This document shows positions 23,009 to 33,254 of a stretch of 64,000 nt of DNA, in pieces. Under the pieces are notes generated by a model. It made no database searches. It saw nothing but the letters and a program-made list of their open reading frames with translations, and was not told the DNA's origin. Source of the DNA: Capronia americana. Its lineage: Eukaryota > Ascomycota > Eurotiomycetes > Chaetothyriales > Herpotrichiellaceae. Numbering within the stretch: the first letter of the stretch is position 1; each line of letters begins with the position of its first letter. Position numbers and translations under genes: made by a program. Where the stretch lies: positions 1,426,001-1,490,000 of the forward strand of contig JADWQD010000002.1 in NCBI GenBank assembly GCA_016110215.1, given 5' to 3'.

Positions 23009-23256
23009 GATTGTGGCAGGGAAAGCGACACTGCACAATATAACGCTGTGGGATATCTATGGTCTTTGCGAATACTACGCTGACTGAGGTGGAAGTGAAT
23101 GCAACCAGCGTGGACGCGGCAGGCAGACGCGTCGGCCCAACTTCGGCACACGCCTTATCACGTGGGTGCAATTCTCGGGTTCTAAGATCTATGAGTAGAC
23201 GAAAACTGCTGTGCTTCTCTCCATTTTGTCTATTCATCCTCTCCGCCGGGGCTATC

Positions 23257-25590
23257 TCAAGCCACCCACAGCCTACATGTCCCATCTCCACCGGCACTTA
23301 CCAGCCAAGGATGCTGAGGATGCCAGTCCAGATCCATTACTCCTAGCCCTCCCGTGACCTTATGTCCTCGCAATACTTTGAGTGGTACAATCTGCGCATT
23401 ACTCATCATATCACTCGTAACCTGGCCATGGAAGATCTGAATACTCCCGTCATCGCTACCATCTGCGAATAAAGGATATCGGTTTGTTGCCGGATGGAAG
23501 CGGACTGATCGAATCGCTTTCTCGTGAAAGCGGAGTGTCTTGTACGGGCGAGGTGACAGATCGAGATCCATCCACAGCAAACGGCGGTCGTACGAACCAA
23601 CTATAAGGTTGTCCGAGCCAGCCGTGGAAGAGCTTGTTGGGTGGATGTCGAAGCTGCTGATCCACCGTGCGCCTGGTTGGATTATTTTCAGCAAGGACTG
23701 TCGGGTCAGATCGTATGCTCGAATCACACGTTGGTTTGCCACAAACAGAATGGGCCTGGTCGGATGGAAGTGCGCAACCTGAGGAGTGCCGCCGCCCTTC
23801 AATCGCTTGCGGAAAGGTAGTTGTGTTTGATGTTTGGTGATTGTGTGGATGGCAATGGCTTGGGATGCCGGAACTGTGGTACCCGGACAAATTGTGACAA
23901 AGTGATTTCCACCAGAGTGGAATGACAACGTCTTTGCAATATGGCCAAGGTGGATGACCACGGCCACACCTTGATTTCTTTGAGAAGAGGATGGCCGAGT
24001 CCATTTGACGGAAGAGGGTTTTGCAGTGGTATTCTCTGAGGCGGCATATCCCCAACCGGCATCTAGGACAGCCTGAGCAGCGTCCGATTCAGGTCCTATG
24101 TCCGTGCCTAGCCGAGGAACGCAAAGGTATATGTCGTCTTCGGCACAAGCTGCCAGAATGGGAGCATCCTTGCCAGGTCGCCATCGGACAACGTTGACCG
24201 CAGCGTCCGATGCCAATTGTGCAGACCAGATCTCACGAGGAGGCTCCAGCGTCCATACCTTTGCAGACCCATCATCACCACCAGTAGCCAAATATTGTCC
24301 GGATGGATCGATGGCCAAGGATCGAACACGACCCTTGTGACCATGGAACCGTCCGGCTTCATGTGTGGGGAATGGTCGGAGTTCATCAGGATTGGGTAGT
24401 TTCGGTAGCAGTGATTCTGGATCGATGTTGAGCTTTGTCCGCCGGACTCGAGGTGCAAGGTAGAGGTCGAGGCACCGCTCGAACTTTTCCTTGACGAAGC
24501 GTTCGTAGCCCGGGACCTTCCGGAGCGCGGCGTGGTCTGCGGGCAGGTAGTCCTTCTCTCGGTCTTCCTCGTCCGCTTTCTCCCAAGCTTCTTTTTCTTT
24601 CTTGTCTGGCAGGTACTCAGGTGGCGGATGGTAAGACTCGTCAAATCCAGGCGGTGGAAGCTTCGGAGCTGGCATGTGCATAGCATGATCAGGTCTAGGC
24701 TGTTCGTCAGCCCATATGTCGTAGTTCTGTATCCCTTCATCTTGCTCCTCTTCTTCCGTCGGAGGCTTGTATGGCAATATGCGACCTTCTCGAATGGCTC
24801 GGACGATTTTCATGACTCGTTTTTGCTCGTGCTTGGAAGGCACGAAGCGTCTTTTGGGCTCGGGCGCGGAACTGAGTGGCATGATTTCCGTCTTGCTAGT
24901 GAACCATTCCACAGTGGGCTCGTAGGGATCATAGCCATCTGCGGCGACCTCATTCATCTGCACCTTTTTCAGCAGCTCCAACTCTTCCTGACTGAGTTCG
25001 AGAGGCTTGCCCGTTGCCGGGTCTGTAAGGCCAGTCCATCCTTTCGGGACTTCAATGGTGTCAAGTAGTGCATCAAGAGCTTCTCCTTTCGCTGGCCGCA
25101 TGATTTTCTTGCCATTGATATTGTAGCCGATGTGAGGATATGAGTCGTAGAATGAGAGGGGAATGTTGCCGATTGTGTTGGCTTCATTCTCTGGGACTGA
25201 GTAGTCCGAATCATCACCCGGATCTATCTCAGGGTAGATGTATCTTTCGTTCCCATTCGCATCCTTGACGACCTTGTAGTTGGGCTCCTGTTCGTCTGTG
25301 GGATGCGTGCCTTCCGCTTCTCTGTCCTGTGTTTTTAATCCGCTCTTGCTCTTCGGCTTCAGCAGCTGCCCCTCATCATCTGAAGGCACCTCATCGCTCC
25401 CAATCGATATTGCGTCACCGTCATCTTCTGCACCGGTGCTCGCATCTTCTTCGTCAGTACCACTGGCAGAATCGTCGTCTTCTGGAAGGGTGTCGTCCAG
25501 ATGTGCAAAGTCGAATTCGTCGCCAGACACAACCGCAGCGTCTTCCTCGATGTCTCGCGTGACGGCTTTCCGTTTCTTCGAATCTATCAT
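23257..25590 (-). CDS. erb1: Ribosome biogenesis protein Erb1 (BOP1 homologue)
   Basis: Single exon, 777 residues from the ATG at 25590 ([17 protein letters not shown]); the frame stays open upstream to 25731 but that extension is unlike the family. Residues 10-110 are acidic. The BOP1 N-terminal domain (about 120-395) contains [20 protein letters not shown] and [23 protein letters not shown]40 propeller of seven blades occupies about 400-777, starting with [20 protein letters not shown] and ending [20 protein letters not shown]. Erb1 forms the PeBoW complex with Nop7 and Ytm1 in the nucleolus and is needed for 27S pre-rRNA processing and 60S subunit maturation. RAD52 lies 250 bp downstream in the same orientation, and a thioesterase gene diverges from its promoter. 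Confidence 0.95.
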   Translation of the reverse strand: MIDSKKRKAVTRDIEEDAAVVSGDEFDFAHLDDTLPEDDDSASGTDEEDASTGAEDDGDAISIGSDEVPSDDEGQLLKPKSKSGLKTQDREAEGTHPTDEQEPNYKVVKDANGNERYIYPEIDPGDDSDYSVPENEANTIGNIPLSFYDSYPHIGYNINGKKIMRPAKGEALDALLDTIEVPKGWTGLTDPATGKPLELSQEELELLKKVQMNEVAADGYDPYEPTVEWFTSKTEIMPLSSAPEPKRRFVPSKHEQKRVMKIVRAIREGRILPYKPPTEEEEQDEGIQNYDIWADEQPRPDHAMHMPAPKLPPPGFDESYHPPPEYLPDKKEKEAWEKADEEDREKDYLPADHAALRKVPGYERFVKEKFERCLDLYLAPRVRRTKLNIDPESLLPKLPNPDELRPFPTHEAGRFHGHKGRVRSLAIDPSGQYLATGGDDGSAKVWTLEPPREIWSAQLASDAAVNVVRWRPGKDAPILAACAEDDIYLCVPRLGTDIGPESDAAQAVLDAGWGYAASENTTAKPSSVKWTRPSSSQRNQGVAVVIHLGHIAKTLSFHSGGNHFVTICPGTTVPASQAIAIHTITKHQTQLPFRKRLKGGGTPQVAHFHPTRPILFVANQRVIRAYDLTRQSLLKIIQPGARWISSFDIHPTSSSTAGSDNLIVGSYDRRLLWMDLDLSPRPYKTLRFHEKAIRSVRFHPATNRYPLFADGSDDGSIQIFHGQVTSDMMSNAQIVPLKVLRGHKVTGGLGVMDLDWHPQHPWLVSAGGDGTCRLWVA

Positions 25591-25851
25591 GGCTGCTGGT
25601 CTATTGTTCACAGTCGTAGCTGGCAGGCACAAGATCCAAAATTTCGGGATGGATGCGATTGCGACCTCGAAAATTGTGGAGACCAATCTGGGAACTTTTT
25701 CTGCCGAGGGCGGTGTGCGGCAACTTTCCACGCTACAGCGCAGGTTGAGTCCACCTTGAGATTTTGTTGACTTCAGTCACTTCTCCCTGTTGGGTTGTTT
25801 CTTGCTTGTTCTTTAGACAATTACATTTCTGCTATCTCATTTACGCTGACC
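25591..25851. promoter_or_regulatory. Divergent promoter, erb1 / thioesterase
   Basis: A 261-bp interval between two divergent start codons must hold both promoters. It contains a CAAAATTTCG stretch near 25630, resembling part of the ribosomal RNA-processing element of yeast, but the match is weak and I do not claim a site. Confidence 0.4.
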
Positions 25852-26316
25852 ATGGGCTCCATCAAGACGCCTTTTGACTATGTCCAAGCATGCTGGGCTC
25901 GGGTCCAGGAAAACTCTCCAGTCTACAAGTTCTTCTTCTCGGACATTGAACTCGTCTCTGCTGAGACTGGCTCGATGGTTGCCCGCCTCCCTGTTTCGGC
26001 GACTCTTCTCAATTCCAAAGGCGGCCTGCACGGCTCGGTGTCCGCCACCATCGTCGATTGGGCAGGAGGCATGGCTATTGCAAGTACCGGCATGGAAAAG
26101 ACAGGAGTCAGCACGGACATCCATGTATCATACGTCTCGACCGCCAAATTGGGCGATGTCTTGACCATTGAGGGCAGCGTCAGTCGAGTGGGAAAGAATC
26201 TGGGCTTCACCACGGTCACGATCTTCAAGGGGGAAGGCGAGAACAAGAGCGTGGTTGCCCATGGCACTCACACAAAGTACATTCTTCGTGATCAGCCACC
26301 GAGCAAGAGCTCATGA
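25852..26316 (+). CDS. Hotdog-fold thioesterase, ACOT13/PaaI-like
   Basis: Single exon of 154 residues starting at MGSIKTPFDYVQAC; an upstream in-frame ATG at 25795 would add 19 residues unlike the family and is less likely. The hotdog 4HBT pattern is evident: LNSKGGLHGSVSATIVDWAG (the central helix following the HG motif), then STDIHVSYVSTAKLGD and GKNLGFTTVTIFKG strands. Small single-domain members such as human ACOT13 hydrolyse acyl-CoA esters to free acid and CoA, in mitochondria or cytosol; related bacterial PaaI acts on phenylacetyl-CoA. No targeting signal is obvious. It shares a divergent promoter with erb1 and converges with the next gene, whose end lies 180 bp away. Confidence 0.85.
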   Translation: MGSIKTPFDYVQACWARVQENSPVYKFFFSDIELVSAETGSMVARLPVSATLLNSKGGLHGSVSATIVDWAGGMAIASTGMEKTGVSTDIHVSYVSTAKLGDVLTIEGSVSRVGKNLGFTTVTIFKGEGENKSVVAHGTHTKYILRDQPPSKSS

Positions 26317-26496
26317 TCTTATTACCCGGCATCTTCTTTGCATCAGGCAGCAACACTCCTCCATTCTGCTATGATTCACTCGGATGTCGAAGAGCAAACT
26401 CATCGCACCTATGCTTTAGATCTCAGGCGATCGGTCATACATTCAGATCGGTTTGAGAATTATGGTGTGGTACAGCAGACAGATCCAGGTCATCCA

Positions 26497-27311
26497 TCAT
26501 GAAATCAGTCGGCCCTCCGAAAGCCATTCTTCCCATACACCTCCAAGTTGCTGTGCCAAATCTGCTGGCTTGCGCCCTTCACTGTCCACCAAGGATCTAA
26601 TGTCTGGCTCACCGTTCCTGTCTTCTTTTCGCAGGCCAAGACCATGCATTGCTTGCAGAACGATGGAAGGGAACTTTTCCCATTCCAGCTGCGAGCCGAG
26701 CGCCAGGAGTAACCAGGCTACCTCCTGTTGATTATACCGAATGGCGACGTGCAACCCCGAACCCTCGATGCCTTCGAATGTGCCACGGTATCTCAGAATA
26801 TCACCCGTCTCTTGATCTTCCTCGTCGCCGTCATCTTCCGAGTCCTTGATCATGTGAATAATGGCGTCGATGTCCCCTTCCCGACAGAACTCCAGGTATG
26901 CATGGCCCTTGCGTTCCTCAGGATAGGCCCGCAGATACGCTTCCTCGGTGGCCGCTGGTAGGATATCATACTTTTCTTGGAGTCCGCCTTCGTTCCGGAG
27001 GGTGACCAGAACCTGTTGCGATCCGCTGGGAGAAAGCGAAGAAATGTCTTTGTCGCAGTTCGGGCATTGTGTAATGGTGTACGACTCTAGAAAGCATTCC
27101 CTGGACAATCTGTTAAACACGTTTGATCCTGGTAACAACGATACAGGACGTACCAATGGTAATGGCAGCCGCAGGTCAACTCGACATCATCTGGGACACT
27201 CTCGGTCTGCACCGGTGCCTTAGTTTCCTCGACATCGCTATCTGGTTCGACCTCGATGAGGAGAGGCTCCTGGCAGCTTGCGCAGAGAGGTTCGGCGATC
27301 GTTGTAGCCAT
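26497..27311 (-). CDS. Zinc-binding (RING-like) protein with ankyrin-like C-terminus
   Basis: Two exons, 27154-27311 and 26497-27100, joined across a 53-bp intron (GTACGT donor, CAG acceptor), giving 253 residues. The splice completes a treble-clef-like Cys/His set: CASCQEP near the N-terminus, then TCGCHYHWECF and QCPNCDKD after the join, reminiscent of a RING or RING-variant finger. Unspliced, the first exon reads into a non-conserved tail and the motif is broken. The C-terminal half contains an ankyrin-like unit (GSGLHVAIRYNQQEVAWLLL, about 175-195) and an acidic SEDDGDEEDQ linker. A RING plus ankyrin layout would suggest a ubiquitin ligase or adaptor, but spacing is irregular and I know no characterised homologue. 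Function is unassigned. Confidence 0.7.
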
Positions 27312-27631
27312 GGTGCTGCTAAACAGTAAATATCTGCCAACGTGCGAGTCCTCGAATCAAAAATTGCCAATTGCGGGCAGAACTTTTCTAAAAGTGACAG
27401 GGATGTGGCGTGTGTCGACGCGGAGATGGATTGGGCCGTGCGGCGCCCCTAACTTTAGCGCGTGGCCCCTAAAACGGACGTTTTGGGCATGTGTTCTTTC
27501 AGCCCTGAACCGCAATGCGACGCCCCGAGGAAGCCGGGCTTATGCGGATCGGACTCTGTCGATTGTTCTGGACAAGTAACAGCGTCCTTTCTTCTTTGTG
27601 CACGCCGAGTGCGCCATGACCCAGTGCAACT
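27312..27631. promoter_or_regulatory. Divergent promoter, zinc-finger gene / PXA gene
   Basis: A 320-bp interval between divergent start codons. It holds a CCAAT pentamer at 27367-27371. An upstream ATG at 27616 opens a 10-codon ORF overlapping the PXA-protein start out of frame, which could reduce its translation. Confidence 0.4.
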
Positions 27632-30598
27632 ATGGAGGAAAGACCTGACACCGCTGGAGCCACGGAAGGAGAGGGTAGCCACTCCCAATCATCCACCGTC
27701 GTCCCTAAACGTCCCTCGACACCGCCTGCGCAACCTGCTCGGCCGCTGACAACTTCTGCTGTGATTGATGCTACCCTCAAATTCCTGGCAAACGCGAGCA
27801 ACGAGACCCTCGGAGCCTGCGCAGTCGGTCTATGCGCGTCGACTTACCTCGTGCTTGGCCGCGTTGGCTTGGTCCTGATCGGCGCAGTCGGAGGTGTTGT
27901 TCTTCACGCCACCTGGGAAAGTCAGTATGGGGGCCGGTCGGAGGAAGAGAAAGCCGAGCTAGAACGGCGCAGGAAAGAGTTGGGTGTGGAAGTCGCACGG
28001 AGAGTGCTCGACTGGCGGGAGAGGAGGCAAGAGAGAGATGACGAGATCGATCGCAACGAATCCAGGATACTAGACTATTCCGAGTTTGAGCCTGAGACCA
28101 GAGCGTCGCTCAACAACCTCACCGATGCTGTCATACGAGACTATGTCAGGTGGTGGTATAGCCCTCTGCTTCCGAAAGACCAGTCCTTCCCGGCAGCGGC
28201 CAGAAACACCTTCACCAGCTTCGTCCTCTCCTTCTCCAACCATCTCTCGCGGAAACGAGCGGCCGACCCCGTCCTCGACTTCTTTGCCAACTCGACCTCG
28301 ATCATCATCGTATTCTTGAACGAGCTATCTACCGCCATCAAGGCCTCGTCGAATCAGGATGCGGAAACCGCCGTCAAGACCTACCTCCAGTTCCAGCCAG
28401 AAAGCAATCTGGCCAATGTTCTGAGCAAGGATCAACAGGACCGAAAGTTCAATCTTGTGGCTGATGACATCCTGCAAAACTTCCTCGACCCCAAAGCGTA
28501 CAACTGTCCTCCAGTAAAGGCCTTCCTCCGGGAGGTGTTGGCAGGCCTTGTCCTCGAGACCACTGTCGAAATGTGCTCGAAGCCAGAGTGGATTAATGGC
28601 TGGATTGTATTCTTGTTGGAACAGGGGGAGCCAGAGATAATGAACGCTATAGATGCCGGAGTGGAAGATATGAGCGAGGCCATGTCCCACGCAAAGGAGA
28701 ATCTAGATCCTGGAAAATCACACAACAGACGGGTGAGCAGGGCGGAAGAGGCCATGGAAGAGGCTATGCGCGAAGCCCAACGGCTCAATGAGATGATTGC
28801 GGAAGACGAAGCCAGACGGAAACGCGGCGTGCCCGCCAGCGAACCGGAAGAGACGAGCTCGGTGGCGACAAACGACGTCGGACTGGCCACACCCACCTCA
28901 TCTGATAGTGATCGAAACCGCCAAGCAGAATCGTCACTCGACACATCCTTGGTCTTCGACAATGACGGTAATGCCTATTCTTCGACAACCCCAAGTCCGA
29001 GCAAGGAGCAGGCTTCCTTTACAAACTTTGATCAGTTGGCTGAGACGGTGCCTAATGCCGTGCCGCCCTCGCCTGTGTCCACGGCGCCTGCACCTGTCGA
29101 AGTCATGATGGCGGTCCCATTGACACTCCACAACGCGTCTATCACCATCTTGGATCTGGGCGACTTGAACGAGAAAACAGCATTCCGCCAGAAGCCAAAT
29201 AACGAATATTTGCTGCAGATCGAGCCAGCCTCGCAGCGCTACCCTGGCTGGATGGTATCACGAAGATACGCCGATTTCGAACCGCTTCATCAGACCCTCA
29301 CGACGATAGCTCGCATCTCAGGAGTACCTGAGTTTGGTCAGAAGTACCCGAACGTGCCAACCTGGAGAGGTCAAACAAGCTCGACGCTCACCCAAAGTTT
29401 GGAGGCGTACTTGAAGTTTATAGTCAGGTATGAGCCGCTGGCTGAGACAGAAGCGATGAAGAAGTTCTTGGACAAGGAGACCGGTCTTCAGAAAGCACCC
29501 GCACAGAGCAAAAACGTTCTCGTGCAAGGGGGAGCCGCGCTGGAGAACGTGGGCAAGAACTTCATCAACGTTTTGGGTCAAGGTGGAAAGAATATTGCCG
29601 GCGGTGGCAAGGCCGTACTCGGAGGTGTACAGGGTGTCTTCGGTGCAGTGGCTACCGGAGTGCAGGGTGCGCCGAAGAGATTGATCTCTGCTAGACCTAC
29701 ACCGTCCAGAACTCATTCCGGGCAACCGTCTGTCTCTACTCCGAGATTCAGTCAGGAACTGCCAAGGCCCAGCACCGATAGCATGGAGGCCCGACCACCA
29801 CCGTTACCAGCGAGACCAACCGTTGCAACTCCAAACCAAGAACAGGCTCAGTCGCCGATCAGCCAGCATAATTCAGCACGCCAATCGGAAGAAAGCATTT
29901 CGATGCCTCCACTGCCGAGTATGATTGCAGACGACTACCAGCCATTGTCTATATCGAAGCCTGCAACACCGCCGCGACCTCGACAGGACACGATTACACC
30001 AACGACACCTGCACCGTCCATCAAGCTGGAAGACGTAGTGTCGCCCCCAGCCACAAACAACGCCCCAGCGAAGGCCCCTTCCCGCAAGGCCAAGAAGGAC
30101 ATCCCCATCTCCGAAGAAGAAACACGCATCCTGATTGAACTCATTTTCGCCATTCTGACTGAGCTGTACTCGATGGGCGGTGCCTGGTCAATACGGCTGT
30201 CTCTTCTGGGTGCAGCCAAGACCTTCCTTCTGCGCCCGAACAACCCCCAGCTCGAATCCATCCGCACGCTGATCCAAGAAAGTGTCGTGGACGCCAACTT
30301 TTCTGACAAGGGACTCGCAACTCACATCAACACTCTCCGATATAATACTTTGCCAACGGCGGAAGAGAAAGCGACTTGGCCCAAGGAACTGACGGCAGAA
30401 GAGAAGGAAAAGCTGCGAATTAAGGCCAGGAGACTGCTTGTTGAAAGAGGCATGCCGCAGGCGTTGACGAGCGTCATGGGTGCGGCGGCGAGCGGAGAAG
30501 CTCTAGGCAAGGTTTTTGACTGTTTGCAGGTGGAAAGCGTTGCCCGAGGGTTGATATTTGCGCTCATGTTGCAGGCTATCAGGGCCACGACGCAATAG
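27632..30598 (+). CDS. Sorting-nexin-like PXA-PX-nexin C membrane protein
   Basis: Single exon, 988 residues. A hydrophobic N-terminal segment (about 60-95, containing YLVLGRVGLVLIGAVGGVVL) would anchor the protein in a membrane. A PXA domain follows (about 150-370; VIRDYVRWWYSPLLPKDQ is its signature). After an acidic coiled segment and a Ser/Pro linker comes a PX domain (about 490-615, with PGWMVSRRYADFEPLHQTL, which includes the phosphoinositide-contacting RRYADF motif). Pro-rich linkers lead to a C-terminal nexin-C domain (about 823-985, MGGAWSIRLSLLGAAKTFLL). This order matches the Mdm1/SNX13-like group and S. pombe Pxa1-type proteins, which are ER-anchored tethers at contacts with vacuole or nuclear envelope and bind lipids. 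An RGS domain, found in some relatives, is not visible. Confidence 0.85.
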   Translation: MEERPDTAGATEGEGSHSQSSTVVPKRPSTPPAQPARPLTTSAVIDATLKFLANASNETLGACAVGLCASTYLVLGRVGLVLIGAVGGVVLHATWESQYGGRSEEEKAELERRRKELGVEVARRVLDWRERRQERDDEIDRNESRILDYSEFEPETRASLNNLTDAVIRDYVRWWYSPLLPKDQSFPAAARNTFTSFVLSFSNHLSRKRAADPVLDFFANSTSIIIVFLNELSTAIKASSNQDAETAVKTYLQFQPESNLANVLSKDQQDRKFNLVADDILQNFLDPKAYNCPPVKAFLREVLAGLVLETTVEMCSKPEWINGWIVFLLEQGEPEIMNAIDAGVEDMSEAMSHAKENLDPGKSHNRRVSRAEEAMEEAMREAQRLNEMIAEDEARRKRGVPASEPEETSSVATNDVGLATPTSSDSDRNRQAESSLDTSLVFDNDGNAYSSTTPSPSKEQASFTNFDQLAETVPNAVPPSPVSTAPAPVEVMMAVPLTLHNASITILDLGDLNEKTAFRQKPNNEYLLQIEPASQRYPGWMVSRRYADFEPLHQTLTTIARISGVPEFGQKYPNVPTWRGQTSSTLTQSLEAYLKFIVRYEPLAETEAMKKFLDKETGLQKAPAQSKNVLVQGGAALENVGKNFINVLGQGGKNIAGGGKAVLGGVQGVFGAVATGVQGAPKRLISARPTPSRTHSGQPSVSTPRFSQELPRPSTDSMEARPPPLPARPTVATPNQEQAQSPISQHNSARQSEESISMPPLPSMIADDYQPLSISKPATPPRPRQDTITPTTPAPSIKLEDVVSPPATNNAPAKAPSRKAKKDIPISEEETRILIELIFAILTELYSMGGAWSIRLSLLGAAKTFLLRPNNPQLESIRTLIQESVVDANFSDKGLATHINTLRYNTLPTAEEKATWPKELTAEEKEKLRIKARRLLVERGMPQALTSVMGAAASGEALGKVFDCLQVESVARGLIFALMLQAIRATTQ

Positions 30599-31228
30599 TA
30601 CGGCTGATGTGTATCCGTCCAGGCAGGAACGACGTGTTGATTATGATTGGCAACGAAGCAAATGTACAATAGGGACAGCGGCTGGCGTTGTGAAAGTGGC
30701 GTCCTGGTCCTGATTCTTGTGGAGGTGATTGCGCAGTGCCCGCGTAGCAAGTCACCTGCCGGGGCAGAACACTCGAGGAATGAAGCGTGTTCGCATGAGG
30801 CGCAGGTTGTCCGTCTTTGGTACACCAAAACGAGGGCCCCAAGACTCGTTATATCAAGAAAGCGGCGGGTGGGACTGTCATTGCGGGAATGTGATTGGTC
30901 TCATTTTAGACCAATGACATCGCTCTCATTTCTCGATTGCTTCCGAATTCGGGCGCAGGCGAGTAAGAAATAAAATTGTACCCGGCATGACCACTACCTC
31001 AATTCACTCTTGCCGTTGCGATATCGTACCTCCAGAGTCCGACAGAGCTAGAGCTGTCCTTTGTTGTTCTTATTCTCGTTCGAGCAATCCCAAAGCCCTC
31101 TGTCTCTACACCACGAAGCGGCGGCGGAAGATGGCGAGGCCCTGAGTCATATCTCTATCTGTTTCCCTTTGAACTTCCATCCCCGTCTGTCCAGGCGGCG
31201 TCTCCATACATCGCCACCTGTCATAACG
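30599..31228. other. PXA 3' flank and HIS7 promoter
   Basis: The 630-bp tandem interval between the two plus-strand genes. Its last 100 bp contain the Gcn4/CpcA-type element listed separately. No other gene is seen. Confidence 0.5.
31143..31149. promoter_or_regulatory. Gcn4/CpcA (Cpc1) response element upstream of HIS7
   Basis: The heptamer TGAGTCA, the palindromic-type core (TGACTCA) bound by the bZIP activator Gcn4 and its filamentous homologues CpcA/Cpc1, lies 80 bp before the HIS7 start codon. General amino acid control of histidine genes through this element is established in fungi. Occupancy here is inferred from sequence and position only; it could fall in the 5' UTR if transcription starts further upstream. 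Confidence 0.7.
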
Positions 31229-33254
31229 ATGCCGACCGTGCACTTACTCGACTACGTCGCGGGCAATATCCGCTCTCTCGTCAATGCGATCGAAAAGTGT
31301 GGATGGGAAGTGGAGTGGATTAGAAGCCCCGAGGATGTTGAGAAAGCAGATGTAAGTTCTCCTAGTTCTTTGTCTTTATGTTTCAGAGAACCCGGCGATG
31401 GGCAAGGGTCAAGGTTGGGATGGGCTTTCTTATGCTGTCCAAAATTCAACCACCTGGATGTTCAACTCTAAGCCATTGTGCCTCGTCTACAGAAAATCAT
31501 CCTTCCCGGTGTCGGCCACTTCGGGCATTGTCTCAACTCCCTTTCATCCGCTGGCTATCTCCCCGCCATCCAAAAGCACATCGCCGCCGGCAAACCCTTC
31601 TTCGGCATCTGCGTAGGTCTCCAAGCCCTATTCTCAGGTTCGGTGGAAGCGCCCTCAGTACCAGGCCTCAACCTCATCCCGGCCTCGTTAAACCGCTTCT
31701 CTGGAAGCAACAAGGATGGCTCGAAGAAGTCTGTCCCATGTATAGGGTGGAACGATGCATCTACTCTCCACCACGACCGCGATCAAGATCACCAAGGCGA
31801 GGGGAGAAGTTTCTACGGTTTAAATCCAGGGAGTAAGTACTACTACGTGCATAGCTACTTCGCCCCCTACGTGGCCGGTGAGCTGGAGGAGCAAGGCTGG
31901 ACCATTGCCACCGCGACGTATGGAGACGAGTCGTACGTGGGGGCGATAGGCAAGGGGAATATTTTCGCCACGCAGTTCCATCCCGAGAAGTCGGGGGCCG
32001 CGGGGCTGAGAGTCATCAAGGCATTTCTTGAGAGAAGGATGTGGTCAGATCCACTTCGTACCTCGATACCGGGAAGTCCGACGACACCGAGAACCGAGAC
32101 TCCTACGAAAGATGCCGGCACAAACGGTCTCACTCGCCGTATAATCGCCTGCCTTGACGTCCGCACAAACGACCAGGGCGACCTCGTCGTCACAAAGGGA
32201 GACCAGTACGACGTCCGGGAGAAGACAGCAGGGGCTCAAGTTCGCAACCTGGGCAAACCAGTCGAGATGGCACGGCGCTATTACACCCAGGGAGCTGACG
32301 AGGTCACGTTCCTCAACATCACATCCTTCCGAGACTGCCCCATCACCGATCTACCGATGCTCGAGATTCTTCGGCAAACGTCTGAGACGGTTTTCGTACC
32401 GCTGACGATCGGGGGTGGTATACGAGACATGGTCGACCCAGCCACGGGAAGGACGGTATCAGCACTGGACGTGGCGAAGTTATATTTCGCCTCAGGGGCA
32501 GACAAGGTCAGCATAGGAAGCGATGCTGTGCTTGCGGCGGAAGAATACTACGCCTTGGGAGGGAAGCTCTCAGGCACGACGAGTATAGAGACCATCTCTG
32601 CAGCATACGGTGCTCAGGCCGTGGTCGTCAGTGTCGATCCGAAGAGAATCTTCGTCTCGTCACGGTCCGAAACAACCCATCATACTATCAAGACGAATGA
32701 ACCAGACGCTCAAGGCAGAGATCATGTCTGGTACGCGTGCACGATCCGAGGCGGTCGCGAGACCCGAGACCTCGACGTCGTGCAGCTGGTCAAAGCCGTC
32801 GAAGCAATGGGTGCGGGCGAAATATTGCTGAACGCCATCGACAGGGATGGCTCGAATCGCGGGTATGACCTCGGATTGATCGACATGGTCAAGAGCGCAG
32901 TGACCATTCCGGTGATTGCCTCTTCCGGGGCGGGCAACCCAGCGCATTTCGAAGAGGTGTTCAGGAAGACGAAGGTCGACGCCGCGTTAGGGGCTGGAAT
33001 GGTGAGTTCACCGAACTTCGATCTCAATTTCTTCTTTTCCCCTTTTTTTCATGCAATGTTTGGTACCCTCCTGCCTGCCTACCTGCCTGCTCGCGTGCTC
33101 GTTCTGGTTGAGTTTGCTCCCGACTGACGATCTTGCTTACGCGTAGTTCCACCGCGGCGAATACACTGTCACGCAGGTCAAGGAATATCTCGGCCACGCC
33201 GGGCTGTTGGTCCGGCCATTTGAAGAATTCGACGACGGAACGGTCGCTCGCTGA
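31229..33254 (+). CDS. his7: Imidazole glycerol phosphate synthase hisHF (HIS7)
   Basis: Three exons: 31229-31351, 31493-33001 and 33147-33254; 579 residues. Introns are 141 bp (GTAAGT donor) and 145 bp (GTGAGT donor, TAG acceptor). The N-terminal glutamine amidotransferase half starts [20 protein letters not shown] and has the oxyanion-loop PGVGHFG, nucleophile C81 in [12 protein letters not shown], and the His/Glu pair in [12 protein letters not shown] short Pro/Thr-rich linker joins the TIM-barrel cyclase half ([16 protein letters not shown] onward, with [14 protein letters not shown] and the last exon adding [15 protein letters not shown]). The enzyme makes imidazole glycerol phosphate and AICAR from PRFAR and glutamine, the fifth step of histidine synthesis. 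Reading through the final donor would truncate the barrel. The upstream TGAGTCA suggests amino-acid-starvation control. Confidence 0.95.

Noticed and set aside
25620..25645. AAAATTT-type rRNA-processing element upstream of erb1
   Set aside because: Only a partial match to the yeast consensus and no neighbouring PAC motif.
25591..25731. In-frame N-terminal extension of Erb1 by 47 residues
   Set aside because: The extension is hydrophobic and unlike the family; MIDSKKRKA matches the usual acidic Erb1 start.
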